Positions 1 to 6,887 of a DNA stretch of 40,196 nucleotides are shown piece by piece; within the stretch, counting starts at the first letter, position 1; every line of letters begins with the position of its first letter. The notes below the pieces were generated by a model, which did no database searches, was not told where the DNA came from, and worked only from the letters and a program-made list of their open reading frames with translations. The DNA lies in the NCBI GenBank assembly GCA_016291655.1, contig JAEEYF010000089.1, positions 1 through 40,196 of the forward strand, given 5' to 3'. Made by a program: the position numbers and the translations under genes. The stretch is from Lachnospiraceae bacterium (GTDB taxonomy: Bacteria; Bacillota; Clostridia; Lachnospirales; Lachnospiraceae).

Positions 1-56
1 ATGCAAGATGCCAAAACTCTGAAAGCTTGCTTTCAAAGAGTTTTAGCATCTTGCAT
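1..56. repeat. Long imperfect palindrome (hairpin) at window edge
   Basis: The arms ATGCAAGATGC, AAAACTCT and GAAAGC on the left pair with GCTTTC, AGAGTTTT and GCATCTTGCAT on the right around a 2-nt TT tip. One C/A mismatch and a 2-nt AA bulge interrupt a stem of about 25 bp. The palindrome is followed at once by CATATTCTGC, the same 10 bases that follow the 57-nt palindrome at 4184-4240, so both look like members of one repeat family. It has no U-tract and no upstream gene in view, so a terminator role cannot be argued. The element may extend beyond the window start. Confidence 0.8.
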
Positions 57-72
57 ATTCTGCGCAGCAGTA

Positions 73-130
73 ACACCCCCACCCACATGAGCAAGTAGCG
101 AAGCGGATTGCGAATGCTGGGCTGGGGTGT
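73..130. repeat. Inverted repeat ACACCCC...GGGGTGT, second part of the 5' repeat element
   Basis: ACACCCC at 73-79 pairs with GGGGTGT at 124-130 around a 44-nt interior. It is followed by GAACAGTAATAGTCAATA at 133-150, which resembles GAACAGTAACAGTTACAATA at 4291-4310 in the other repeat block. I see no open reading frame with a ribosome binding site here. Confidence 0.5.
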
Positions 131-180
131 GTGAACAGTAATAGTCAATAAAAAGGCATATGACCTCTCTATCCGCAACA

Positions 181-209
181 TTGCTTTTTACGTTCATTTG
201 TTGTATTAT
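181..209 (+). promoter_or_regulatory. Probable sigma-A promoter of the ABC-F gene
   Basis: TTGCTT (181-186) and TATTAT (204-209) are separated by 17 bp. Transcription would start near 215 and give a leader of about 30 nt ahead of the ATG at 247. The promoter lies inside the 5' extension of the open frame, which supports the shorter gene start. Confidence 0.5.
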
Positions 210-246
210 ACTGCCGTTAATGTTTGACTCGGATATGGAGAAACAA

Positions 247-2073
247 ATGAATCTACTCACAGCGGAACATCTTTCCCATTCATATACAACAAAAAAACTA
301 CTTGAAGACACTTCCTTCAGCCTGAATGAAGGCGAAAAGGTGGGAATCATCGGCGTAAACGGAACCGGAAAATCCACCCTTTTAAAGATACTTGCGGGGC
401 TTCTGCGGCCCGATGAGGGAACAGTGACCAAGGGAAGCGGTCTCAGGATCGGCTTTCTTCCCCAGACTCCCGTCTTTGAAAAAGGGATGTCGGTGCTTAG
501 GGCAGCCATGAGCGAATGTCCGAAAGAGGACTGCGACAGACTGCTGCCTGAGGCAAAGAAGATGTTGAACAAGCTGGCAGTGCCTGATTTTGAACAGGAT
601 ATAGCCGAGCTTTCCGGCGGTCAGAGAAAGAGAGTGGCATTGGTCAGAACTTTTCTTTCCGAAGCTGATATTCTGATATTGGACGAACCTACAAACCATC
701 TGGACAGCTCCATGGCGGAGTGGCTTGAGCATTATCTTAATAATTTTAAAGGCGCGATCATAATGATCACCCATGACAGATACTTCCTTGACAGCGTTGC
801 CGACCGTATTGTCGAACTCGATCACGGGAAGCTTTACAGCTATGATGACAACTATCTCGGCTATCTGGCGCTTAAAGAGCAGCGCAAGGCATATGAAAAT
901 GCGGCCGAAAGAAAGCGCCAATCCATTCTCAGAACAGAGATACAGTGGATGATGCGAGGCGCAAGGGCTCGATCCACGAAGCAAAAAGCGCATATAGAGC
1001 GCTATGAAAATCTTAGGGACGTGGAACCTCCGAAGAGGGATGTGGAAGCAGGCTTTGACGAATTGAATTCCCAGATGGGAAAGACCATATCCTCACGCCT
1101 CGGAAACACCACCATAGAGCTGGAACACATCAGCAAGGCATATGCAGGCAGGAGCCTTATTAAGGATTTTTCCTACATCTTCTTAAGGAACGACCGTATA
1201 GGGATCATCGGTTCCAACGGCTACGGAAAGTCTACATTGCTTAAGATCATAAACGGAGCAGTTGAACCCGATTCGGGAAGCGTGAAGATCGGGCAGACTG
1301 TGAGCATTGGCTTTTTCTCTCAGGAGAACGAGAGCCTCGACGAATCGATGAGGGTGATCGATTACGTGAGAGAGGGTGCGGAAGTGATCAGGACAACAGA
1401 GGGAAATCTCACTGCTTCGCAGATGCTTGAAAGATTTCTGTTCCCTTCGGACATGCATTATGCTCTGATATCCGCGCTTTCGGGCGGAGAAAAGAGAAGG
1501 CTTTGTCTGCTCAGGATATTGATGACTGCGACCAATGTTCTCTTCCTTGATGAGCCCACCAATGATCTGGACATAGAGACATTGACCATACTTGAGGATT
1601 TTCTGGATCATTATACGGGCATCGTGGTTGCGGTTTCACACGACCGTTACTTCCTGGATCGTATTGCAAGACGTATTTTTGCCTTTGAAGAAGGCGGTAT
1701 CATAAGGCAATATGAGGGCGGATACACGGATTTCCTTGAAAAATCGGGCGGACTTCAAAGTTCCGTTAACGACAAAAAGACCAATGTCAAGAACACCGCT
1801 TCCGAGTCGGTCAACACCTGGAAGGCCGCTCCGAAAAAGGCAAAGTTTTCTTATAAGGAACAAAGAGAATACGAAACCATTGAAAGCGAGATAGAGGCGA
1901 TTGAAAAAAAGCTTGAAGAGGTTACGCTTGAGGCTGAGAAAAATACCGGCGATTACGTGCAACTAATGAAGCTGGGCGAGGAAAAGGAAAAACTCGAGGA
2001 GGAACTTCTTAGCAAGATGGAGCGTTGGGAGTACCTCGAAGATCTCGCAAAGAAAATAGAAAAAGGTGAATGA
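247..2073 (+). CDS. ABC-F family ATPase, Uup-like
   Basis: A soluble ATPase of the ABC-F family, whose members act on ribosomes rather than in membrane transport. The 608-aa protein has two nucleotide-binding domains. The first has Walker A GVNGTGKST (residues 36-44), signature LSGGQRKR and Walker B ILILDEPTNHLD. The second has GSNGYGKST, LSGGEKRR and VLFLDEPTNDLD. A charged linker with an RARSTKQK stretch joins them, and a Glu/Lys-rich coiled coil of about 70 residues closes the protein, as in Uup. No membrane segment is seen in the chosen form. The frame is open back to 160, but GGAG six bases before the ATG at 247 and the promoter at 181-209 favour this start. It is monocistronic, bounded by a bidirectional terminator. 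Whether it is a housekeeping Uup or an antibiotic-protection ABC-F cannot be told, though the C-terminal coiled coil favours Uup. Confidence 0.93.
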   Translation: MNLLTAEHLSHSYTTKKLLEDTSFSLNEGEKVGIIGVNGTGKSTLLKILAGLLRPDEGTVTKGSGLRIGFLPQTPVFEKGMSVLRAAMSECPKEDCDRLLPEAKKMLNKLAVPDFEQDIAELSGGQRKRVALVRTFLSEADILILDEPTNHLDSSMAEWLEHYLNNFKGAIIMITHDRYFLDSVADRIVELDHGKLYSYDDNYLGYLALKEQRKAYENAAERKRQSILRTEIQWMMRGARARSTKQKAHIERYENLRDVEPPKRDVEAGFDELNSQMGKTISSRLGNTTIELEHISKAYAGRSLIKDFSYIFLRNDRIGIIGSNGYGKSTLLKIINGAVEPDSGSVKIGQTVSIGFFSQENESLDESMRVIDYVREGAEVIRTTEGNLTASQMLERFLFPSDMHYALISALSGGEKRRLCLLRILMTATNVLFLDEPTNDLDIETLTILEDFLDHYTGIVVAVSHDRYFLDRIARRIFAFEEGGIIRQYEGGYTDFLEKSGGLQSSVNDKKTNVKNTASESVNTWKAAPKKAKFSYKEQREYETIESEIEAIEKKLEEVTLEAEKNTGDYVQLMKLGEEKEKLEEELLSKMERWEYLEDLAKKIEKGE

Positions 2074-2089
2074 TCCCGGTGATCATAAA

Positions 2090-2119
2090 AAACAGCTTCG
2101 GTAAGTGCCGAAGCTGTTT
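2090..2119. terminator. Bidirectional terminator between convergent genes
   Basis: A 12-bp stem, AAACAGCTTCGG (2090-2101) with CCGAAGCTGTTT (2108-2119), encloses a TAAGTG loop. A run of A precedes it and CTCTTTT follows, so it can stop both the ABC-F gene (plus) and the epimerase gene (minus). Confidence 0.85.
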
Positions 2120-2137
2120 GCTCTTTTGGGGATGAGA

Positions 2138-2998
2138 TCAGGCAATCTCGATGGTATAGCTCTTTTCGGTCTTGCCGCCCGGTTCGCAGGCAAGTGAAAG
2201 AGGTTTTTCGGAAAAGTCACCGTCAAAGCCCTTGGGATCCGGAAGTCCGTACCAGGGCTCTATGCATATGAAGGGCGCATCCTTACCCGTGGGTGACCAG
2301 ATACCGAGAGCGGGAGTTTCGAAACGAACGGTAACAAGGCGCGTACCGTCCTTGTCCAGCAACTCTGCGGTATCCACCTGCCGATCGCCCATGATGTAGG
2401 CGTCGTTGTCAAAGGTGTTATGCTCATAGAAAAGTCGACCGTCGTCCAGAGTGACCGTGTTCTTTTGACCGTTCAAGGTGCCTGCCTCATATCCGAGATT
2501 TTCAAAGGAATTCAGTCTCCTGCCGTCCTTGAAAAGGCGGACGCTTGCGTTGCAGGGTTCGCAACAAAAGGCGGGATGAGCACCGATGGAGAAATACATG
2601 GTCTCTGTGCCTATGTTTATGATCCTCCAGGAAACCGTGAGGCGGTTCTGCTTGAGGACATATTCTATACGAAGCTCAAAATCGAAAGGATAAACCTGCT
2701 TGGTCTCTTCGGAGGAACGCAGATAGAAGGTGCAGCTGTTTTCATCCTTTTCAAGAAGCTTGAAATCCGTGTCTCTGGCAAACCCGTGCTGAGACATGGA
2801 GTATTCCTTGTCGTTGATCCTGATCTTTTTGTTGTTTAAAGCTCCGACGATGGGGAAGAGTACAGGTGATGACCTGGGCCAAAACTCGGGATCTGCCTGG
2901 AAAATATGCTCTTCGTCGTTTCTTTTGAAGCTTTTAAGCTCCGCGCCGTGATAACTTATCACGCATGAATAATTACCGCTTTTGATCTTTACGTTCAT
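2138..2998 (-). CDS. Aldose 1-epimerase family protein (LacX-like)
   Basis: Predicted mutarotase-fold enzyme interconverting sugar anomers, or a related sugar-binding protein; the true substrate is unknown. The 286-aa cytoplasmic protein shows conserved features of the galactose mutarotase fold: QHGFARD (His71), GAHPAF (His141) and the acidic ICIEPWYG (Glu247), which correspond to the usual general acid and base. Internal phrases such as LFPIVGAL are typical of the LacX branch. An upstream in-frame ATG at 3037 exists, but AAAGGA five bases before the ATG at 2998 decides the start. It lies 51 bp downstream of the methionine aminopeptidase gene on the same strand and probably shares its transcript, ending at the terminator at 2090-2119. 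Confidence 0.85.
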   Translation of the reverse strand: MNVKIKSGNYSCVISYHGAELKSFKRNDEEHIFQADPEFWPRSSPVLFPIVGALNNKKIRINDKEYSMSQHGFARDTDFKLLEKDENSCTFYLRSSEETKQVYPFDFELRIEYVLKQNRLTVSWRIINIGTETMYFSIGAHPAFCCEPCNASVRLFKDGRRLNSFENLGYEAGTLNGQKNTVTLDDGRLFYEHNTFDNDAYIMGDRQVDTAELLDKDGTRLVTVRFETPALGIWSPTGKDAPFICIEPWYGLPDPKGFDGDFSEKPLSLACEPGGKTEKSYTIEIA

Positions 2999-3049
2999 AT
3001 AGTTCCTTTCTACACCCATGTTTGAAACAGTATCCATTTTAAAACCCGA

Positions 3050-3925
3050 TCACCAGGAAATGATCTCAGCACCATCCTCAGTCACAAGAACCTGGATCTC
3101 CCATTGTGCTGAAGGAAGCCCGTCATCGGTATATACTTCCCAATCATTTTCATCAGTAATAAAAATATCTTCTTCTCCCATGTTTACCATCGGTTCGATC
3201 GTAAACATCAAGCCCGGAGCCAAAAGCATATCGGTTCCTTTTTTGGTATGGTAGCCTACCCACGGATCCTCATGGAATTCGTTGCCTACGCCGTGGCCCC
3301 CGATCTCACGAACAATAGTAAACCCGTTTTTGTATACGTAATCGTGAACGGCCTGACCCATGTCTCCGAGGAAGCCCCATGGTTTTACGGCTTTAAAGCC
3401 TTCGTAGATGCTATCCTTTGTAACCTGTACCAGACGTCTGACCTCGGGATCCACATCTCCTATGCAGAACATTCTGGAGGAGTCGGAGTAAGCTCCGTTA
3501 AGGATCGTTGAACAGTCAACGTTTATAATGTCTCCGCTTTTTAAGATCACCTTGTCGGAAGGGAAACCGTGGCAAACCTGATCGTTTACCGAAGTGCATA
3601 CGCTGTAGGGAAAGCCTTCGTAATTGAGAGGAGCGGGGATACCTCCCATTTTGGTGGTCATATCATAAACGATCCTGTCGATCTCACCCGTGGTCATTCC
3701 TTCTTTGATGACATCCTGAATATAGTCCAAAACAGCAACGTTTATTTTGGCGCTTTCCTTGATGCGCTTTATCTGCTCGGGAGTCTTGATAAGATTTCTT
3801 CCCGGTACCTTGTGATGCAACAGCCGGTGCTTTTTGAGCCTCTGATCGAAGGCCTTGTGACAGTCGGCATACATTTTGCCGCTTCCGCACCAGCACGGGG
3901 CATCATCCTTGAATTTTAATGACAT
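3050..3925 (-). CDS. map: Type I methionine aminopeptidase with N-terminal SEC-C motif
   Basis: Removes the initiator methionine from nascent proteins, using a two-metal centre in the cytoplasm. The 291-aa protein starts with a SEC-C zinc motif (PCWCGSGKMYADCH, residues 10-23; C11, C13, C22, H23). The pita-bread catalytic domain follows: His119 in CHGF, and metal ligands Asp137, Asp148, His211 (GGHGVG), Glu244 (FTIEPM) and Glu276 (WEIQ). All catalytic residues are present. The SEC-C extension is known in some bacterial MetAPs and is thought to help docking near the ribosome. The gene is away from the usual secY-adk-map ribosomal cluster, so a second map copy elsewhere is likely; that is inference. 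The ribosome binding site (GTGAG) is weak. Confidence 0.95.
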   Translation of the reverse strand: MSLKFKDDAPCWCGSGKMYADCHKAFDQRLKKHRLLHHKVPGRNLIKTPEQIKRIKESAKINVAVLDYIQDVIKEGMTTGEIDRIVYDMTTKMGGIPAPLNYEGFPYSVCTSVNDQVCHGFPSDKVILKSGDIINVDCSTILNGAYSDSSRMFCIGDVDPEVRRLVQVTKDSIYEGFKAVKPWGFLGDMGQAVHDYVYKNGFTIVREIGGHGVGNEFHEDPWVGYHTKKGTDMLLAPGLMFTIEPMVNMGEEDIFITDENDWEVYTDDGLPSAQWEIQVLVTEDGAEIISW

Positions 3926-3962
3926 ATATACTCACTTTCTGGGTCGATTTGTTAATATTTTG

Positions 3963-3968
3963 ATTATA
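3963..3968 (-). promoter_or_regulatory. Possible -10 box for the aminopeptidase gene
   Basis: On the minus strand TATAAT occurs at 3968-3963, about 38 nt before the start codon. No good -35 hexamer is found at 16-18 bp. Confidence 0.35.
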
Positions 3969-3995
3969 GTTATACTTTACTACCTAAAACGTGGA

Positions 3996-4030
3996 TTTGC
4001 AAGTAAAAGGTATTTGCAAGTAAAAAGGTA
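3996..4030. repeat. 17/18-bp tandem duplication
   Basis: TTTGCAAGTAAAAGGTA (3996-4012) is repeated at 4013-4030 with one extra A, and a truncated third copy TTTGGTAGG follows. It begins the repeat-rich intergenic block. Confidence 0.85.
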
Positions 4031-4040
4031 TTTGGTAGGG

Positions 4041-4180
4041 GTTACAGTTTGTGAGGTAGGAGGGTATGTTCGCAGTGTTCGGGGTACTGTTTGTGAGGCA
4101 GTGGCTACTTTTCACAGGGTTCAGGTTACATTTTGTGAGGCGGTGGCTATTGTTCACAGTGTTCGGGTTACTGTTCGCAG
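4041..4180. repeat. 42-bp imperfect tandem repeat, three copies plus a partial fourth
   Basis: Three units of exactly 42 bp lie at 4041-4082, 4083-4124 and 4125-4166, with a partial unit from 4167. Common landmarks in each unit are GTTAC or GGTAC at the start, TTTGTGAGG near position 8, and TTCRCAGNGTTC near the end. Units 2 and 3 are the most alike (GGCNGTGGCTA shared). Open frames cross the units because 42 is a multiple of 3, but none has a ribosome binding site. Confidence 0.85.
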
Positions 4181-4183
4181 ATG

Positions 4184-4240
4184 TGTCGGTACCAAGCCGT
4201 TTTTTGAAAATGCATTTTCAAAAACGGCTTTGTGCCGACA
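4184..4240. repeat. 57-nt palindrome
   Basis: The left arm runs TGTCGG, AAGCCG, T-run, GAAAATG; the right arm runs CATTTTC, A-run, CGGCTT, CCGACA. One bulged T and two mismatches interrupt a stem of about 27 bp. It matches the 1-56 palindrome in size and in its CATATTCTGC downstream flank. Confidence 0.85.
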
Positions 4241-4259
4241 TATTCTGCTTCGCAGAATA
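4241..4259. repeat. Short palindrome TATTCTGC-TTC-GCAGAATA
   Basis: An 8-bp perfect stem with a 3-nt loop, directly abutting the 57-nt palindrome. Its left half is present after the 1-56 palindrome too. Confidence 0.8.
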
Positions 4260-4287
4260 CCACGTTCAAAACGTGTTTTGAACGTGG
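4260..4287. repeat. 28-nt perfect palindrome with CGTG loop
   Basis: CCACGTTCAAAA (4260-4271) pairs perfectly with TTTTGAACGTGG (4276-4287) around CGTG. There is no U-tract, so it is not a typical intrinsic terminator. Confidence 0.85.
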
Positions 4288-4300
4288 CGCGAACAGTAAC

Positions 4301-4396
4301 AGTTACAATACCAGTTACAATACCAGTTACAATACCAGTTACAATACCAGTTACAATACCAGTTACAATACCAGTTACAATACCAGTTACAATACC
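4301..4396. repeat. Perfect 12-bp tandem repeat AGTTACAATACC, eight copies
   Basis: Eight identical head-to-tail copies of AGTTACAATACC run from 4301 to 4396 and are followed by a truncated AATACC and a decayed TGTTCC. The unit starts with the motif that ends the preceding inverted repeat (CAGTAACAGTTAC). Because 12 is a multiple of 3, all frames stay open and give artificial repetitive peptides. No start signal supports translation. Confidence 0.95.
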
Positions 4397-4472
4397 AATA
4401 CCTGTTCCATTCCTCGCGCGCAATAATACCCCCCTTCCCACCTAACAAATACATCACAATCCATTACAAATG

Positions 4473-4481
4473 TGGTATAAT
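4473..4481 (+). promoter_or_regulatory. Extended -10 promoter of the GH3 operon
   Basis: TGGTATAAT (TGn followed by a perfect TATAAT at 4476-4481) lies 73 nt before the GH3 start. The -35 region is poor, which is common with extended -10 promoters. TGTCA (4494-4498) and TGACA (4510-4514) form a small inverted repeat just downstream of the expected start of transcription and could be an operator. Confidence 0.55.
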
Positions 4482-4553
4482 ACCTACCGTAAATGTCATA
4501 TGATGAAATTGACAGAAACACTGATTTTTTGTTACACAATATGGGAGGTTGCA

Positions 4554-6887
4554 ATGAAAAAGGAACTATTGGAAAGACTTCCTTTGCTGGAGGGCAAGGG
4601 GGCGTGGCATACCAATGATTGTAATGGCAGATATCCGTCAATACATCTTTCTGACGGTCCTCACGGTTTGAGAAGACAGGAGGAGAGCGCAAAGACCAAC
4701 AACGACAGCTATGTTTCCACCTGCTATCCGACCGCAAGCTGTCTTGCGGCGACCTGGGATCCGGAGCTCGTGGGAAAGGTTGCGGATGCCATAGGTAAAG
4801 AGGCGTGGAATGCCAAGGTTTCGGTTGTATTGGGACCCGGAGTGAACATTAAGAGATCGCCGCTGTGCGGAAGAAACTTCGAGTACTTCAGCGAGGATCC
4901 TTTTCTGGCAGGTAAACTGGGCGCCGCCTACATTAAGGGGGTTCAGCAGAACGGTGTGGGCACATCGCTCAAGCATTTTGCCGCTAACAGCCAGGAAACC
5001 CGTCGTATGACCTCAAACAGCAGGGTTGATGAAAGAACCCTGAGAGAAATCTACCTGAGCGCCTTTGAAGAGGCAGTCAAGCAGGGAAAGCCCGCAACGG
5101 TAATGGCTTCTTACAACTATCTGAACGGCTTCAAGGCTACGGAGAACCATCACCTGTTGACTGATATTTTAAGAGACGATTGGGGCTACGAAGGCGTGGT
5201 TGTTTCCGATTGGGGCGCGTGCATAGACCTCGCAGAGGCCCTTAAAGCGGGAATGGATCTGGAAATGCCCTGCAATATGGACGTACACAGAAAGAAATTG
5301 GTGAAAAAGTTCGAGGAAGGGCTCATAAGTGAAGAGGTTATAGAAAAGGCGCTTTCGAGAATGGAAAATCTTGCTCGTACCTATGCGGTAGAGAACAGGG
5401 AAGGTTCCGAAGTTAAAGAGATAAATGCCTATGAGGTGGCACTGGAGGCAGCCTTGAACGGCGCAGTGCTTTTGAAAAATGAAGACGAAACTCTGCCCTT
5501 GAAAAAAGGGGCGGAGATCAATGTGATAGGCGGACTTGCCACGACCGTGAGGTTCCAGGGCGGAGGCAGCAGCCATATAAGAACGGAAGCGCGCCTCAAT
5601 GTGGTTGAGGAACTTAAAAAGGCAGGTTTCAAGGTGAACTATGCGGAAGGCTACAGCTGCGCACATGAAAAGCCGGATGTTGAGCTTGAAGATGAAGCAT
5701 TGAAACTTGTTAAAAACGGAGCGCCCGTTGTCTTCTGCGGAGGACTCACCGACAGGATCGAAGGCGAAGGATATGACCGGAAAACCCTTGAACTTGCCGA
5801 CAATCAGACGGAACTGCTGAAGCAGCTTACCGATACGGGCACGGTGATCTTCCTTTCCTTCGGAGGCTCACCCTACATCATTCCTTTCAGACAAAAAATG
5901 AAGGCGATATTGCATATGTATCTCGGAGGAGAGGCTGTTTCCAAGGCTGCCGCGATGCTTCTTTCGGGACAGGTGAACCCGTCGGGAAAGCTTGCGGAGA
6001 CCTGGCCTTTGGCATTGGAAGACACTCCGGCCTACGGAAACTATGCAACATCATCCAATGAGATCTTTTATAAAGAAGGTCTGTTTGTGGGATATCGTCA
6101 TTATGACTCCAAGAACGTCAGGACAGAGTATCCCTTCGGCTATGGGCTTTCATACACATCCTTTGAATACAGTGACTTGAGATTGTCTGCGAATGTATCG
6201 GACGGGAAAGGGATCAAGGCGGTATTCAGGCTTAAGAACACGGGAGATCGTGCGGGAGCGGAGGTAGCAGAGGTCTATGTCCGCAATCCGGAAGGAAAGA
6301 TCGCGAGAGCCAAACACGAGCTTCGCGGCTTCAAAAAAGTATTTCTTGAGCCGGGCGAGGAAAAGGAGATAGAGATCGAACTCGATGAGAGGGCTTTCTC
6401 CGTCTATGATGTCCTGCTCAAGAGGTTCAACGTGGCCGCAGGAAAATACGGGGTTTGTGTGGGAAGCTCCGTGGATGATCTTTTGCTCGAGGCAGAGGTT
6501 GAAATCTCGGGCGCGGATTATAACCAAAGCCCCGAAGGAGCGCTTTTGAACACATATATAGGGAAGAATGACAGTAATCTGGATGTCATAAAACCCGGTA
6601 ATTATTCGGTTTATAATTCTTTGGGACAGCTGTCAAAGGTGTCATGGCTCGGAAAAGTATTCTTTAAAGCGGCGCTGAAGATCGGCTATGGAATGTTTAA
6701 GGGCAAGGCTCATGACGATCCGGAGGTTATGATGACCATAGAGGCTATCAAGGACGGCCCCATCGACTGCATCATGATGCAGAGCGGAGGCATACCATAT
6801 TCCATTGCCGAATGCATCGTAAAGCAGGCAAACAGAAAGAAATACACCGATAAAAACAGAAGCACAAGGAGGAAAAGGGAACAATGA
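4554..6887 (+). CDS. Glycoside hydrolase family 3, probable intracellular beta-glucosidase/xylosidase
   Basis: Hydrolyses terminal beta-linked sugars from imported oligosaccharides; exact specificity cannot be read from sequence. The 777-aa protein has the GH3 N-terminal barrel with GRNFEYFSEDP, KHFAANSQETRR and the nucleophile Asp219 in SDWGA. The second alpha/beta domain and a C-terminal fibronectin-III-like domain follow. About 120 residues continue after that domain without a motif I can name. There is no signal peptide, so the enzyme is cytoplasmic. GGGAGG five bases before the ATG at 4554 sets the start; the frame is open upstream to 4470. The stop overlaps the symporter start as ATGA, which implies translational coupling and uptake-linked function. 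Confidence 0.93.
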   Translation: MKKELLERLPLLEGKGAWHTNDCNGRYPSIHLSDGPHGLRRQEESAKTNNDSYVSTCYPTASCLAATWDPELVGKVADAIGKEAWNAKVSVVLGPGVNIKRSPLCGRNFEYFSEDPFLAGKLGAAYIKGVQQNGVGTSLKHFAANSQETRRMTSNSRVDERTLREIYLSAFEEAVKQGKPATVMASYNYLNGFKATENHHLLTDILRDDWGYEGVVVSDWGACIDLAEALKAGMDLEMPCNMDVHRKKLVKKFEEGLISEEVIEKALSRMENLARTYAVENREGSEVKEINAYEVALEAALNGAVLLKNEDETLPLKKGAEINVIGGLATTVRFQGGGSSHIRTEARLNVVEELKKAGFKVNYAEGYSCAHEKPDVELEDEALKLVKNGAPVVFCGGLTDRIEGEGYDRKTLELADNQTELLKQLTDTGTVIFLSFGGSPYIIPFRQKMKAILHMYLGGEAVSKAAAMLLSGQVNPSGKLAETWPLALEDTPAYGNYATSSNEIFYKEGLFVGYRHYDSKNVRTEYPFGYGLSYTSFEYSDLRLSANVSDGKGIKAVFRLKNTGDRAGAEVAEVYVRNPEGKIARAKHELRGFKKVFLEPGEEKEIEIELDERAFSVYDVLLKRFNVAAGKYGVCVGSSVDDLLLEAEVEISGADYNQSPEGALLNTYIGKNDSNLDVIKPGNYSVYNSLGQLSKVSWLGKVFFKAALKIGYGMFKGKAHDDPEVMMTIEAIKDGPIDCIMMQSGGIPYSIAECIVKQANRKKYTDKNRSTRRKREQ

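Larger units (their letters stand above)
4167..4300. repeat. Nested inverted-repeat block bounded by GTTACTGTTCGC / GCGAACAGTAAC
   Basis: A perfect 12-bp inverted repeat (4167-4178 and 4289-4300) encloses three further palindromes at 4184-4240, 4241-4259 and 4260-4287. The whole could fold as a multibranch cruciform or RNA. No coding sequence is supported. Confidence 0.8.

Noticed and set aside
160-246. N-terminal extension of the ABC-F protein with a hydrophobic segment
   Set aside because: The better ribosome binding site is at the ATG at 247, and the extension overlaps a probable promoter.
4301-4396. Possible CRISPR array
   Set aside because: The 12-bp units are contiguous with no spacers, and no cas gene is present.
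4066-4457. Several open frames with peptides such as IPVT, YNTS and NWYC repeats
   Set aside because: They arise because the repeat units are 42 and 12 bp, multiples of three without stop codons. No ribosome binding site or plausible protein composition supports them.
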